A stretch of DNA of 64,000 nt from Bradyrhizobium sp. MOS003. Its GTDB lineage: Bacteria; Pseudomonadota; Alphaproteobacteria; Rhizobiales; Xanthobacteraceae. The stretch lies in assembly GCF_003020125.1 (NCBI RefSeq), contig NZ_PYFW01000004.1, forward strand, positions 558,001 through 622,000, written 5' to 3'. This document shows, piece after piece, positions 24,317-33,665 of this stretch. Made by a program: the position numbers and the translations under genes. The notes below the pieces were generated by a model, which saw only the letters and a program-made list of their open reading frames with translations, was not told the DNA's origin and did no database searches. Every line of letters starts with the position of its first letter. The stretch's first letter is position 1.

Positions 24317-26398
24317 ATGAAAATCGGAACGCTCCTGACCACCGCCATCGTCTCGCTCTCGACCGTGGGCGGCGGCCTCGCCGTCTACGTCGCCGTGACG
24401 AAGTACCAGACCATGGACAGGATCGGCGAGGCCCAGGGCCGACTTGCGATCGTCCGCGCCGCCAGCGACATCCCGCGCTATCTCAATCCCGAACGGGGCT
24501 TTTCGACCAACATCCTCTACGGGCCTGCGACGGTGGATCCGGCGCAGATGGCCGAGCAGGACAAGCTGCGCAAGCAGACCGACGGTGCGCGCGACCGGAT
24601 GAACGCCCTGCGCAAGGAGCTGCCCGGCTCGTTCGACGACGGCACCACCATCGGGACCGAGATCGACGCCATCAATTCGAAGTTCACCGCGCTCCGCGAA
24701 GCCATCGACAAGGCGATCGCAGGCCCGGCCGAGGCGCGCAAGGATGCGGCCCGCAAGGTCGTCGCCGACAACGCCGTTCTCAACGCAGGCGTGACCGCAC
24801 TGCTCAACGAGCAGGTTCGCCGCATGGCGATCCTGAACGGCGATGCCTACCGGCAGTCGAACTACGCGAACATCGCCATGACGCTCCGCGACATCGGCGG
24901 CCTCAATGCCAGCGTGCACAAGAACCTCGTCGGCGGCAAGAAGGTCGCGACCGACGCGGAGAAGGCCGACGTCGCCCGCATGCAGGGCCGCAGCGACCAG
25001 ATCGTGATGTCGCTGATGGAGTTGCGCGGCCATCCCGCAACGCCCGCCAATGTCAGCACTGCGCTGGAGACGATGAATTCGCGCTATGTCGAGGAGTTCG
25101 GCCGCGAGCTCAAGCTGGTCAAGGACGGCGCTGTCAGCGGCAAGTATGAGCACGATGTCGACACCTATTACGCGGCGTCACAAAAGGGCCTCGGATCCAT
25201 CATCGGAGTTCGCGATGCGCTCTACGACAATGCCGAGCAGATTCTCGCCGGCGCCTCCTCCGCCGCGCGCATGAGCTTCACCATCGCGCTGCTCGGCCTG
25301 GTCGCCGTGTTGATCGCGAGCGCCGGCCTCATCGTGATGGTTCGCCGCCGTGTCTGCGCGCCGATCGTCAATCTGACCAGCCGGATGTCGCGGCTCGCCG
25401 AGGGCGAGGTGGCGGACAGCATCCCGGGCGCCGAGCGCTCCGACGAGATCGGGGCAATGGCTGCGGCCGTCCAGGTCTTCAAGGACAACATGATCCGGGC
25501 AGATCGGCTCACAGCCGAGAAGCAGGCCGAGAGCGACGGCAAGATGCGCCGCGCTCAGGCGCTCGACGAGCTCACCCGCGCGTTCGAGGCCAAGGTCACC
25601 GAGCTCGTCGGCGGCCTGTCCACGGCGTCCTCGACCATGGAAAGCACGGCACAATCGATGACCTCGACGGCGGCCCAGACCAACAGCCAGGCCGCGGTCG
25701 TCGCGGCAGCCTCCGAGCAGACCTCGACCAACGTGCAGACCGTCGCCAGCGCCACCGAAGAGCTGACCTCCTCGATCTCCGAGATCGGCCGTCAGGTCGC
25801 ACAATCCACCGAGATCGCGGCCCGCGCCGTCGAGAACGCCCGCCGCACCGGCGACACCGCACGCACCCTCGCCGAGGGCGCGCAGAAGATCGGCGACGTC
25901 GTCACCCTGATCCAGAGCATTGCCGAGCAGACCAACCTGCTCGCGCTGAACGCGACCATCGAGGCCGCCCGCGCCGGCGAGGCCGGCCGCGGCTTTGCCG
26001 TGGTCGCCTCCGAGGTGAAATCGCTGGCGGGCCAGACCGCCAAGGCCACCACCGAAATCTCCGAGCAGATCACGGCGATCCAGACCGCGAGCGATGAAAC
26101 CGTGGCCGCGATCCGCAACGTCGCCGACGTCATCGGCGAGATCGACCAGATCGGCACTGCGATCGCCGCGGCGATCGAGCAACAGGGCTCGGCGACCAAG
26201 GAGATTTCCCGCAGCGTCCAGGAGGCCGCCCGCGGCACACAGGAGGTCAACACCAACATCGCAGGCGTGCAGCGCGCCGCCGACGACACCGGAGCTGCTG
26301 CCAGGGAAGTGCTCGGCGCCGCCGAGCAGCTTTCGACGCAGTCGCGCGATCTCGCCGGACAGTTCGACCGCTTCCTCGGTGAAGTCAGGGCGGCATAG
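24317..26398 (+). CDS. Methyl-accepting chemotaxis protein
   Basis: A 693-residue chemoreceptor. Membrane helix 1 is at residues 3-25 (IGTLLTTAIVSLSTVGGGLA), followed by a helical periplasmic sensor domain of about 290 residues, membrane helix 2 at about 319-342 (SFTIALLGLVAVLIASAGLI), a HAMP domain (SRMSRLAEGEVADSIPGAER), then the cytoplasmic signalling domain. The hairpin tip is IAEQTNLLALNATIEAARAG, which contacts CheA and CheW. No C-terminal CheR/B-binding pentapeptide is present. The ligand is unknown and no che genes are adjacent. The ATG at 24317 was preferred to a GTG at 24296. Confidence 0.92.
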   Translation: MKIGTLLTTAIVSLSTVGGGLAVYVAVTKYQTMDRIGEAQGRLAIVRAASDIPRYLNPERGFSTNILYGPATVDPAQMAEQDKLRKQTDGARDRMNALRKELPGSFDDGTTIGTEIDAINSKFTALREAIDKAIAGPAEARKDAARKVVADNAVLNAGVTALLNEQVRRMAILNGDAYRQSNYANIAMTLRDIGGLNASVHKNLVGGKKVATDAEKADVARMQGRSDQIVMSLMELRGHPATPANVSTALETMNSRYVEEFGRELKLVKDGAVSGKYEHDVDTYYAASQKGLGSIIGVRDALYDNAEQILAGASSAARMSFTIALLGLVAVLIASAGLIVMVRRRVCAPIVNLTSRMSRLAEGEVADSIPGAERSDEIGAMAAAVQVFKDNMIRADRLTAEKQAESDGKMRRAQALDELTRAFEAKVTELVGGLSTASSTMESTAQSMTSTAAQTNSQAAVVAAASEQTSTNVQTVASATEELTSSISEIGRQVAQSTEIAARAVENARRTGDTARTLAEGAQKIGDVVTLIQSIAEQTNLLALNATIEAARAGEAGRGFAVVASEVKSLAGQTAKATTEISEQITAIQTASDETVAAIRNVADVIGEIDQIGTAIAAAIEQQGSATKEISRSVQEAARGTQEVNTNIAGVQRAADDTGAAAREVLGAAEQLSTQSRDLAGQFDRFLGEVRAA

Positions 26399-26403
26399 AC
26401 GGG

Positions 26404-26994
26404 TTAGTAAGGCGGCGCCTTGCGCGCCCGCTGCGCCTTTGCCGCCTCGATCCACCAGGCGAGATCGTCGGCAAAGCGCGGGAACGCGCGCTCCAGGGCC
26501 TTGCCGCCGTCGCCGATCGGCTCGCCCTCGGCCGACAGCGTTTGCCCGATCGGCCCGACGCCGATGGTGCTCGAAACCACCACCATCCCCATCTCGGAGA
26601 GCGTGCCGTGCCAGGCGGTTGCGGCGCGCGCGCCGGACAGGCGGCCGGCCGAATAGCTCACGATCGCCGCCGGACGCCAGAACCACTCTTCGAGGAAATG
26701 GTCGGTGAGATTCTTCAAGCCGGGCTGGATGCCCCAATTGTACTCACCGGTGACGAAGACGAAGCCGTCGGCGCTGCAGATCTGCCCGGCCAGAGTCTCC
26801 AGCGCCCCAGGCGCCGAGCCCTTCGGGTACTCCTTGTACATGCGGTCGAGCATCGGCAGCCCGATCGCCTTGGCGTCGATGAAGGTGACATCGTCGCCGC
26901 GCTCGCGCAGGCGGTTGATGACGAAATTCGCAAGGCGGATGCCCATGCGGTCGGAGCGGTAGGAACCGTAGAGAACGAGGATGCGATTGCTCAT
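26404..26994 (-). CDS. NAD(P)H-dependent FMN reductase family protein
   Basis: A 196-residue flavodoxin-like protein. The opening ILVLYGSYRSDRMGIRLANF forms the FMN phosphate-binding loop, and FVFVTGEYNWGIQPGLKNLT is the characteristic xxPEYNxxxPxxLKNxxD block of the NADPH-dependent FMN reductase family, here with GEYNWGIQPGLKN. It probably reduces flavins or quinones in the cytoplasm. It is convergent with the chemoreceptor, ending five bases after it, and 48 bases from the AraC gene on the same strand. Confidence 0.85.
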   Translation of the reverse strand: MSNRILVLYGSYRSDRMGIRLANFVINRLRERGDDVTFIDAKAIGLPMLDRMYKEYPKGSAPGALETLAGQICSADGFVFVTGEYNWGIQPGLKNLTDHFLEEWFWRPAAIVSYSAGRLSGARAATAWHGTLSEMGMVVVSSTIGVGPIGQTLSAEGEPIGDGGKALERAFPRFADDLAWWIEAAKAQRARKAPPY

Positions 26995-27042
26995 CCCCAA
27001 ACGGTAGCACGAAACCGGCGGCCGCCCTACCCGATTTGCTGA

Positions 27043-27990
27043 CTATCGGCCGCGTCCGAACTCCAGCGTTTGCGACGGCGTCTCGCCAAACTGGTCGCGG
27101 TAACTCCGGGAGAAGTCGCTGAGATGCCAGAAGCCGAATGCCAGCGCCACGGCCTTGACACTGTCGGCGCCCGCGAGCAAGCGCTGGCGCACCAGCCACA
27201 GCCGGCGCAGACGCAGGTAACGGTGCAGGCTCATGCCGCGATAGCGGCGGACGACGTCGTGCATCGTGCGAACGGACAATCCGAGCTTGCGGGCAATCTC
27301 CTCGCTGTAGATCGGCTGCGAGAGATCGTCGGACAGAAGATCGTTGATATCCTTGAATATCCTGAAGTTCCGCTCGTCGTTGGGACGCAGGGTCCAGCGG
27401 GCCGAAACGACGTTTTCCAGCGCGTGGTCGACGGCCGCGAGAAGAGACTCCGTCATCGCTCTCGCCTTGAGCGGAATATCCGACGCCTCAACCGGCGCCG
27501 AGGCCGCGGCCAGGATCTCGCGAACCAAACTGCGCAACCGCTGAATGCCGACGGCGCTCGTTTCGAAAATCTTGAAGCTCTGCGTTGGTCTCGGCCAGCC
27601 GCGTTCGGTCACCTCCGGCCTGAAGACCACAGAGGCGATCTGCCGCTGCACTTCCTCGATAATGGTATAGGCCGCGCCGCCGCTACCGATGACGACAGCC
27701 GGACGCATACGCTGCGAGCCGTTGAAGCGTATCGGCACGTCGAGGTCGTCCATCGTGAAACCAACCGCCGTGCAGTTCTCGACAAGCTGGGCGTCGACCA
27801 CGCGCGGAAATGCGGTCGTCAGATTCACGTCGCATCCAGGCATCGACAGAATGATCTGCTCGGCCGAAATCTTCCTAACGAAAGGCGTAAATTCGAAGTT
27901 CAGGCCTCGGATGGCATTTCGAAATTCATCGACATCTGAAAAGCGAAATATTCTGGGTGCCAAGCTGGGCACATCATGAATGCTGTTCAT
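27043..27990 (-). CDS. AraC family transcriptional regulator
   Basis: A 315-residue regulator. The N-terminal 200 residues are a ligand-binding region with no clear cupin motif. The C-terminal AraC-type DNA-binding domain (about 215-310) has two helix-turn-helix units: SEEIARKLGLSVRTMHDVVR and AVALAFGFWHLSDFSRSYRD, ending FGETPSQTL, the usual FGxxPS block. It lies upstream of the FMN reductase gene on the same strand and may control it. The 284-base gap to the DUF2336 gene probably holds promoters for both directions. Confidence 0.88.
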   Translation of the reverse strand: MNSIHDVPSLAPRIFRFSDVDEFRNAIRGLNFEFTPFVRKISAEQIILSMPGCDVNLTTAFPRVVDAQLVENCTAVGFTMDDLDVPIRFNGSQRMRPAVVIGSGGAAYTIIEEVQRQIASVVFRPEVTERGWPRPTQSFKIFETSAVGIQRLRSLVREILAAASAPVEASDIPLKARAMTESLLAAVDHALENVVSARWTLRPNDERNFRIFKDINDLLSDDLSQPIYSEEIARKLGLSVRTMHDVVRRYRGMSLHRYLRLRRLWLVRQRLLAGADSVKAVALAFGFWHLSDFSRSYRDQFGETPSQTLEFGRGR

Positions 27991-28274
27991 GGCGACGAGA
28001 AGCGCAGCGTCGCAACGACGCGCGCCCGGCGATGAGCCGTCTGCTCCCCCCTTCGGTTTTACGTCAGACCGAGGGAATCAATCTGAACGTGTCCCCTCAG
28101 GAGACGAGCGTCCGGTCCTGAGGACAAGGAGGGACATGGGATCTCGCCAAATTTCGATAGCGTTTTCCGGTCATTCGGCACCCGACCGCGCAATCCCTAA
28201 AAAGCAAATTAACGCCTTTCGAGCGAAATGAAACACGTTAGATCGAAAAAATCATTGCAATTCGGGCTCCTGCC

Positions 28275-29384
28275 ATGATGGCAAACGCGCCTGCTAATAT
28301 ATTGATCGAGCTGGAGGATGCGGTCGCAACCTGCCCGTTGGACCGCTGCGCCCGCATCCTCGAAGGCATTTTGCAGCTGCTCAGCGGCAGCCGCGACCGG
28401 CCCCAGCAATTGCTTGCCAATGTGGTCGATCGTGTCCTGCTGCGATTGATGGAGCGGCTCGAGGCCAGCGCCTTGATCCAACTCGGCGATGCGCTCGCCG
28501 AACTCAAAGCAGCTCCACCGGAGACCTCGAGACGTCTTGCCTCGCACGACGATCCCGACGTCGCCTGCCGCGTTCTGCTCAAATCGCCCGCGCTGTCCGC
28601 GTCCGATCTCGAAACGATCGCGATGACGAGCGGCGAACCGCAGCAGCTCGCGATTGCTGCCCGCGCGCGCATCGAGCCGCAATTGACCGAGACGCTCGTC
28701 AGGCGCGGCGGCCGCGCCGTCCACCTTGCCCTGATCGGCAACGCAGGTGCACAATTCTCCGATGCCGCCTATGTCGCACTCGTCGAGACGTGCGCAAGCG
28801 ATGACGAGCTCACGAAGGCTCTGGCGCTGAGACCAGGCACGCCAGATCCGGTCTTGAAGAAATTGCTGTCGGCCTCGCCGGCCCCCAACGCTCGCGCGGA
28901 GACAAAGGCTCCCCCCGTTTCGGCTCCGCAAGCGGCAGCGCCGATTGTGCCCCGGTTGCCCAGTGCGGCCGCGTATGCAAGCGCACGGCCGGAGATCGTC
29001 GCGCTCAACCGCATCGGCAAGCTCAACGATTCCACCGTAAATCGCTTCGCGATCCGCGGCGAGACCGCCAATTTGCTCACGGCCTTGTCGGTGCTTTCGG
29101 GGACTCCCATCGAGATCGTCGAGCACGTCATGACCGATGGCGATTGCGAAGGACTGGTCATGGCCTGCCGGGCTTCACGGCTGAACTGGCAGACCACGCT
29201 CGCCATCCTGAGCAACCGCAGCGGGACCAGGCTTTCCTTTGCCGAGCGCGAACGCGCACAACTCATTTTCGAGACGCTGCTTCTGTCGACCAGCCAGTGG
29301 ACGGTGCGGTGGGGGGAAATCGCCGCAAGCGTCAAGGGGAGCGATCGGGGAAATCGCGTCGCAAAAGCGGGGGGTAACCGATGA
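28275..29384 (+). CDS. DUF2336 domain protein
   Basis: A 369-residue soluble, all-helical protein with the DUF2336 repeat-like layout: short helices with RLASHDDPDVACRVLLKSPA (near residue 95) and MTSGEPQQLAIAARARIEPQ are typical of this alphaproteobacterial family. A second helical part (GETANLLTALSVLSGTPIEI) follows a Pro-rich linker. In Caulobacter and Bradyrhizobium, DUF2336 proteins are often coded near PilZ and c-di-GMP genes, as here. The stop codon overlaps the PilZ gene start (ATGA), so they are co-translated. The start may be either of two adjacent ATGs (28275 or 28278). Confidence 0.82.
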   Translation: MMANAPANILIELEDAVATCPLDRCARILEGILQLLSGSRDRPQQLLANVVDRVLLRLMERLEASALIQLGDALAELKAAPPETSRRLASHDDPDVACRVLLKSPALSASDLETIAMTSGEPQQLAIAARARIEPQLTETLVRRGGRAVHLALIGNAGAQFSDAAYVALVETCASDDELTKALALRPGTPDPVLKKLLSASPAPNARAETKAPPVSAPQAAAPIVPRLPSAAAYASARPEIVALNRIGKLNDSTVNRFAIRGETANLLTALSVLSGTPIEIVEHVMTDGDCEGLVMACRASRLNWQTTLAILSNRSGTRLSFAERERAQLIFETLLLSTSQWTVRWGEIAASVKGSDRGNRVAKAGGNR

Positions 29385-29713
29385 AGTTCGACGGCCGCAA
29401 GACGGCGCGCGTGCGGATGGACCACAGGCAGCCCGTCAATCTGATGGGCTCCGACGGCACGTGGCGGCGCAGCTGCGTTCTGCTCGACGTGTCGCAGACA
29501 GGCGCAAAGCTCGAGGTCGAGGGCACGTTGGACGTGCTGCAGGCCAAGGAATTCTTCATGTTGCTGTCGTCGACCGGGCTCGCCTATCGCCGCTGCGAGC
29601 TCGTCTGGATTGATGGCACCACGGCCGGCATTCACTTCATCACCGCCGACGGCAAGAAGCGGCCGGCGAACGCGCCGTCAGCCGGCACACAGACCGCGGT
29701 CCAAAGCAAATAG
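29381..29713 (+). CDS. PilZ domain protein (c-di-GMP receptor)
   Basis: A 110-residue single-domain PilZ protein. The c-di-GMP-binding features are the N-terminal RKTARVRM (RxxxR) and the DVSQTGAKLEV strand (DxSxxG). The strand CELVWIDGTTAGIHFI closes the beta barrel. It overlaps the DUF2336 gene by four bases and is followed 48 bases later by an HD-GYP gene, so it likely relays the c-di-GMP level to the DUF2336 partner or to motility or envelope targets. Confidence 0.9.
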   Translation: MKFDGRKTARVRMDHRQPVNLMGSDGTWRRSCVLLDVSQTGAKLEVEGTLDVLQAKEFFMLLSSTGLAYRRCELVWIDGTTAGIHFITADGKKRPANAPSAGTQTAVQSK

Positions 29714-29761
29714 GCCGACATTCAACCCACCCATTGCAATCGCGACAGTCCAGGTCAAACC

Positions 29762-30877
29762 GTGCAGAACGCGCGAACCATTCTCAGCCCAGATCAGGGC
29801 GCCAACCGCGAGAAGGACCCGGCCCGCTGCTTCGTGCACGTGCTGGCCGACACGTCCGACAAGCTGGCCGGCGTTTGCTCGATCCTCGAGGAGCGCTTCG
29901 TCGTCGCGGGCGAACGGTTGGACGCCGAAGCCAAGCTATCGCAGGTGCCCTCTGCTATCGTCATCCGTGCCGAGCTGCGCGACGTCGACAACATCGCGGC
30001 CATCAAGAAGCGGGCCGGCAAGCTCGCCAAGGCGAAGAAGCGGATATTCCTCCTCGAGCACACCTCGCACGTCGGTATCTCGCAAGCCTACGCGCTCGGG
30101 GCGACGCACGTCCTGCCCGGCCCTCTAAACCGGAACAAGCTGCTGTCCACGCTGTCAGATCCAGCGGGTCCGTCCTCCGCCTCGCCGGGCGAGACGGCAC
30201 AGTCCGACAACGCGGTCGAGGCCGCGGCAACCGCGATCGCCTCGATGTTCACGGCAGTTGCTCTTGGCCAGCCTCTCGACGTCGATGGTACCAGGGAGGC
30301 CGGCCGTCAGATTGCCGATCGCATCGCCGCGCGTGGCCTTTCGGAATGGCTCACGACCGTGCGGCGCCACCACGAGGGAACCTATCAGCACTGCCTGCTC
30401 GTGACCGGCGTCGCCGTCGATTTCGGCCTGAGCCTCGGTGTCGGAAGGACCGACCTGGAGCGGCTCTACTCGGCGGCCATGTTCCACGACATCGGCAAGG
30501 CGCAAATTCCGCTTGCCATTCTCGACAAGCCGGGCCGCCTCGATGCGGAGGAACGGGCCCTGATCGAGACCCACCCGGTCGCCGGCTACGACTTCCTGAA
30601 GGGACACGACAAGATCTCGCCGGAAATCCTCGATGCCGTTCGCCATCACCACGAATATCTCGACGGCAGCGGCTATCCCGATGCTCTCTGCGCCGAGAGC
30701 ATCGGCGACATCGTGAGGATCCTCACGATCTCCGACATCTTTGCAGCGCTGATCGAGCACCGGCATTACAAGCCGACCATGCCGCGCGCGGAAGCCTACG
30801 AAATATTGCGCGGGATGGGCGGAAAATTGGAAAAAGCCCTGGTGACCTCGTTCAAGCAGGTCGCACTCACCCGGTGA
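29762..30877 (+). CDS. HD-GYP-type c-di-GMP phosphodiesterase, receiver-like N-terminus
   Basis: A 371-residue protein. Residues about 20-140 resemble a degenerate response-regulator receiver (FVHVLADTSDKLAGVCSILE, ending in ALGATHVLPGPLNRNKLLST) without a clear phospho-acceptor Asp. Residues about 185-350 are an HD-GYP phosphodiesterase: HHEGTYQHCLLVTG, the HD pair at 242-243 (MFHDIGKAQIP), and RHHHEYLDGSGYPD at about 294-306, where HHE and DGSGYP replace the classical HHExxxGxGYP. The metal-binding residues are present, so activity is plausible. The start is GTG at 29762. Third gene of the DUF2336/PilZ cluster. Confidence 0.86.
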   Translation: MQNARTILSPDQGANREKDPARCFVHVLADTSDKLAGVCSILEERFVVAGERLDAEAKLSQVPSAIVIRAELRDVDNIAAIKKRAGKLAKAKKRIFLLEHTSHVGISQAYALGATHVLPGPLNRNKLLSTLSDPAGPSSASPGETAQSDNAVEAAATAIASMFTAVALGQPLDVDGTREAGRQIADRIAARGLSEWLTTVRRHHEGTYQHCLLVTGVAVDFGLSLGVGRTDLERLYSAAMFHDIGKAQIPLAILDKPGRLDAEERALIETHPVAGYDFLKGHDKISPEILDAVRHHHEYLDGSGYPDALCAESIGDIVRILTISDIFAALIEHRHYKPTMPRAEAYEILRGMGGKLEKALVTSFKQVALTR

Positions 30878-30907
30878 GCCCCAGGCAGAAGGCGCAGCCA
30901 GCCCGGT

Positions 30908-31156
30908 CTAGTGGATGGCACGATGATGGCTGGCGCGGCTCGGGATGGACCGGCAGGCCAGCCCTTCGGCCAGCAGCTTCATGTCCTCATGCCGGCCGCT
31001 GCGTATCAAGCGGCCGAACTCCTCTGGCGTGAAAGGGAGACTCGGATCACCATCGATCGGGCGCCGCAATCGCGGGCCGAAGAACCGCCGAACCAGGCTA
31101 GCCAGCCGCCGCATGTCAAATTCCCTCGCGCCAGCAACAAAGCTCTCAGGAGGCAT
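30908..31156 (-). CDS. Small basic hypothetical protein
   Basis: An 82-residue, Arg-rich protein. The ATG at 31156 is preceded by an excellent GGGAGGAAC site, which supports the gene. The middle reads MRRLASLVRRFFGPRLRRPI (an amphipathic basic helix) followed by LPFTPEEFGRLIRSGRHEDM. No signal peptide or known domain is present. It lies convergent to the HD-GYP gene and downstream of the nitroreductase gene on the same strand. Confidence 0.55.
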   Translation of the reverse strand: MPPESFVAGAREFDMRRLASLVRRFFGPRLRRPIDGDPSLPFTPEEFGRLIRSGRHEDMKLLAEGLACRSIPSRASHHRAIH

Positions 31157-31245
31157 ATTGTTCCTCCCGCGTCTTCGAGATTGCAAGAGGCCGCAAGGAG
31201 TCCACACCAAAAATTTCTGCCGGAAAAGAATCTCCTCTCCTCGTC

Positions 31246-31923
31246 CTAATCGACAAAACCGACGTAGCGCACAAACTCCTGATTGTGCTCGCGATCCGAG
31301 CGCACCGCGTTCGCGGCAAAGTCGTCGTCGGGATAGCCCATCGCGACGCAGGTCATGATCACCTCGTCCTCCGGAATTTTCGCGACCTCGCGCACGATGT
31401 CGGAGCGCATGATGCCCTGCCCGTTGATGACGGAGCCGAGACCGCGATCCCATGCCGCGAGCACGATGCCGTAGCAGAGCGCGCCGAGATCGAAATGGCA
31501 GACGGCACCGGGGTCCAGCACGCGGTCGTAGGTCAGGACCAGCGAGACCGGCGCGTCGAACTGGCGGAAGCCGCGCAGCACCCAATCCTGTCGCATCGGC
31601 TTGTCGTCGCGCGCGATCCCCATTGCGCCGAAGAGCTTCTTGGCGACGTCGACCTGCCGCGTGCGATGCACACCCTGGTACTCGCCGTGGCTGATGATAT
31701 CGCGCTTGACCTTGGCCCCACCGATCATCTCTTCCATGTTGCGGCGGCGAACCTCCTCGAGCGGCGAGCCGGTGAGCACATGGACGTGCCAGGGCTGGGT
31801 GTTCATCGATGACGGCGCGCGCTTGGCACTCTCGATGATCGCCTCGATCACAGCGCGCGGCACCGGCTCGTTCCGGAAGCCGCGCACGCTGCGGCGCGAC
31901 TGGACCAGCGTTTCGAATTCCAC
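31246..31923 (-). CDS. Nitroreductase family protein
   Basis: A 225-residue FMN-dependent nitroreductase fold protein. The opening FETLVQSRRSVRGFRNEPVP is the FMN-binding start; SAKRAPSSMNTQPWHVHVLT and the late GSVINGQGIMRSDIVREVAK and VAMGYPDDDFAANAVRSDR are typical. The start chosen is GTG at 31923 with GGGAGG eight bases upstream; an ATG at 31947 has no comparable site. It reduces quinones, nitro compounds or similar electron acceptors with NAD(P)H; the native substrate is unknown. It is divergent from the esterase gene at 32029. Confidence 0.87.
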   Translation of the reverse strand: MEFETLVQSRRSVRGFRNEPVPRAVIEAIIESAKRAPSSMNTQPWHVHVLTGSPLEEVRRRNMEEMIGGAKVKRDIISHGEYQGVHRTRQVDVAKKLFGAMGIARDDKPMRQDWVLRGFRQFDAPVSLVLTYDRVLDPGAVCHFDLGALCYGIVLAAWDRGLGSVINGQGIMRSDIVREVAKIPEDEVIMTCVAMGYPDDDFAANAVRSDREHNQEFVRYVGFVD

Positions 31924-32028
31924 CTCGTGAACCTCCCTGCCCTTCATCCGGCCTTGAACACCGTTGCCGATGCGGCTCGCGAAACCTATGCTACCCCGCA
32001 AGCAAGACCAAGAACCCAGTGAGGAACA

Positions 32029-32991
32029 ATGCCCGCACCGCTCGATCCCGTCATCGCCCAGATCATTCCGCTGCTGCCGCTGCGCGATCCCACCGCGATG
32101 ACGCCACAGAGTGCGCGCGATTCCTTGCGTGCACTGGCTGCCTCCCGCGCAGCCATTCCGCCGCCGCCGGTCGAGACCGTACGGGATATCGAGGTGAGCG
32201 GCGGCGCCGGGCCGCTTCCTGCCCGCCTCTACCGGATCGGCACCACGCCCGCGCCGACCGTGGTGTTCTTCCACGGCGGCGGCTGGGTCGCCGGCGACAT
32301 CGAAACCCACGACCGGCAGGCGCGCAACCTCGCGATCGAGACCGGCGCCATCGTCGTTTCGGTCGATTATCGCCGCCCGCCCGAGACGCGGTTTCCCGGC
32401 GCCTTCGAGGACGCATTCGCGGCCGTAAGCGACATCTTCAACCGCGTCGCGGAATTTGGCGGCGACGCAAAACGCCTCGGTGTTGCCGGCGATAGCGCCG
32501 GCGGCAATCTCGCCGCCACCACCGCGATTGCATGCCGCGACGCCGGGATCAGGCTTGCCGGGCAATTGCTGGTCTATCCCGTGACCGACGTCCTTGGCGC
32601 CTACGCCGATGCAGGCGAGAACGCGCGCTATCCCTCGCGCGCCGAGAATGCCGACGGTTACTTCCTGACGCGTGCCACCATGGAATGGTTCTGCGGCCAC
32701 TATCTCGCCGACCCCAATCACGCCCTTGACTGGCGCGTCTCGCCGCTGCGGGCACCTTCGCTCGAGGGCCTCGCGCCGGCGATCGTGACCACCGCCTGGT
32801 TCGATCCCTTGCGCGACGAAGGCGCGGCCTATGCACGGGCGCTGGAGGCTGCCGGCGTACCCGTCAAGCACCATGAAGGCCCCGGCCTGATCCACGGCTA
32901 TTTTGGTCTCGGCGATGCCTCCGAGGTCGCGCGCGCCGAAGCGCAGCGCGCACGGGCCGACTTCAAGGCCCTGCTCGTGCGGGGCGCATGA
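32029..32991 (+). CDS. Alpha/beta hydrolase (HSL-type esterase)
   Basis: A 320-residue esterase of the hormone-sensitive lipase group. It has the oxyanion motif VVFFHGGGWVAGD near residue 80, the nucleophile elbow VAGDSAGGNLAA (Ser near 156), the acid in AWFDPLRDEGA and His in LIHGYFGLGD. The fold is complete and no signal peptide is present. It likely hydrolyses short-chain esters or related carboxylic esters in the cytoplasm. It is divergent from the nitroreductase gene and convergent with a cupin gene that ends 8 bases away. Confidence 0.9.
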   Translation: MPAPLDPVIAQIIPLLPLRDPTAMTPQSARDSLRALAASRAAIPPPPVETVRDIEVSGGAGPLPARLYRIGTTPAPTVVFFHGGGWVAGDIETHDRQARNLAIETGAIVVSVDYRRPPETRFPGAFEDAFAAVSDIFNRVAEFGGDAKRLGVAGDSAGGNLAATTAIACRDAGIRLAGQLLVYPVTDVLGAYADAGENARYPSRAENADGYFLTRATMEWFCGHYLADPNHALDWRVSPLRAPSLEGLAPAIVTTAWFDPLRDEGAAYARALEAAGVPVKHHEGPGLIHGYFGLGDASEVARAEAQRARADFKALLVRGA

Positions 32992-32998
32992 GGATGCC

Positions 32999-33463
32999 CT
33001 AGGCGCGCGGCACAGGCTGCGCCGCCGTGTGCCCCCAGGTTTCGTCCCAATCCTGACCGGCGGCGTCGACGACGCGGCCGTCGGCTTCGAAGAACTTGTT
33101 CGGCACCTGGAAGATCGCCAGGATCAAAGCGCCCTCCGGACACCAGGCGGCATGCCGGCTGCCCGCCTCGCGCCAGATGAATTCGCCCGCCTTGCAGGCG
33201 ATTCCCATGGCCGGCCCCTCCTTGTCGACGAGCGCGCCTTCGATCACCCAGCTCTGCTCGATGCCGACATGCTCGTGATCGGGCAGCACCGACCCCGGCG
33301 CAAATCGCATCAAGGCGGTCATCAGGCCGGTGCGGCGATCGAACAGCAGCGTCTTGGCCTCGCAGCCTGGAAAGCGCGTCGTCTGCCAATCCATGTCTTG
33401 AGGCCGAACCAGATGCGAATGCTGATCGGCGGCTTCCGAGTGTTTCGGGATCACGGCGTCCAT
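32999..33463 (-). CDS. Cupin domain protein (ChrR-like)
   Basis: A protein of 154 residues. A single cupin barrel has the metal-binding residues in FAPGSVLPDHEHVGIEQSWV (HxH...E) and a later His in EAGSRHAAWCPEG. The layout matches the C-terminal cupin of ChrR-type anti-sigma factors, but no anti-sigma N-terminal domain or partner sigma gene is here. It may be a small-molecule sensor or dioxygenase-like protein. The ATG at 33463 has GGAG upstream. Confidence 0.75.
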   Translation of the reverse strand: MDAVIPKHSEAADQHSHLVRPQDMDWQTTRFPGCEAKTLLFDRRTGLMTALMRFAPGSVLPDHEHVGIEQSWVIEGALVDKEGPAMGIACKAGEFIWREAGSRHAAWCPEGALILAIFQVPNKFFEADGRVVDAAGQDWDETWGHTAAQPVPRA

Positions 33464-33665
33464 CACGATGCTCCGTCCGGCTAAGCTGGCCAAGCCTAGC
33501 AGGGCTGCCCGCCGCGGTCAGCGAGCAGTGCAACAGGAAACGAGCCCGGCCAACTCCCGCTCGGAAAAAATCGTCAGCCGGACCGGACGGGGGCCTCAAC
33601 CAGCTTGATTGCGCCACGATTCCCGGTTCCAATCTCTCCGCCATTTCTGGTTTACGGAGACACCC

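Noticed and set aside
25178..26737. Long Gly/Asp/Arg-rich open frame on the minus strand opposite the chemoreceptor
   Set aside because: The composition (GDRGGQLFGGAGDG-like) is typical of antisense shadow reading of an MCP signalling domain; no domain or start signal was found.
29734..31032. Arg-rich 432-codon frame over the HD-GYP gene
   Set aside because: It is an out-of-frame reading; the HD-GYP frame has the catalytic motifs in order.
33500..33665. Search for a Pho box ahead of the PsiF-like gene
   Set aside because: No pair of CTGTCAT-like direct repeats with the 11-base spacing was seen.
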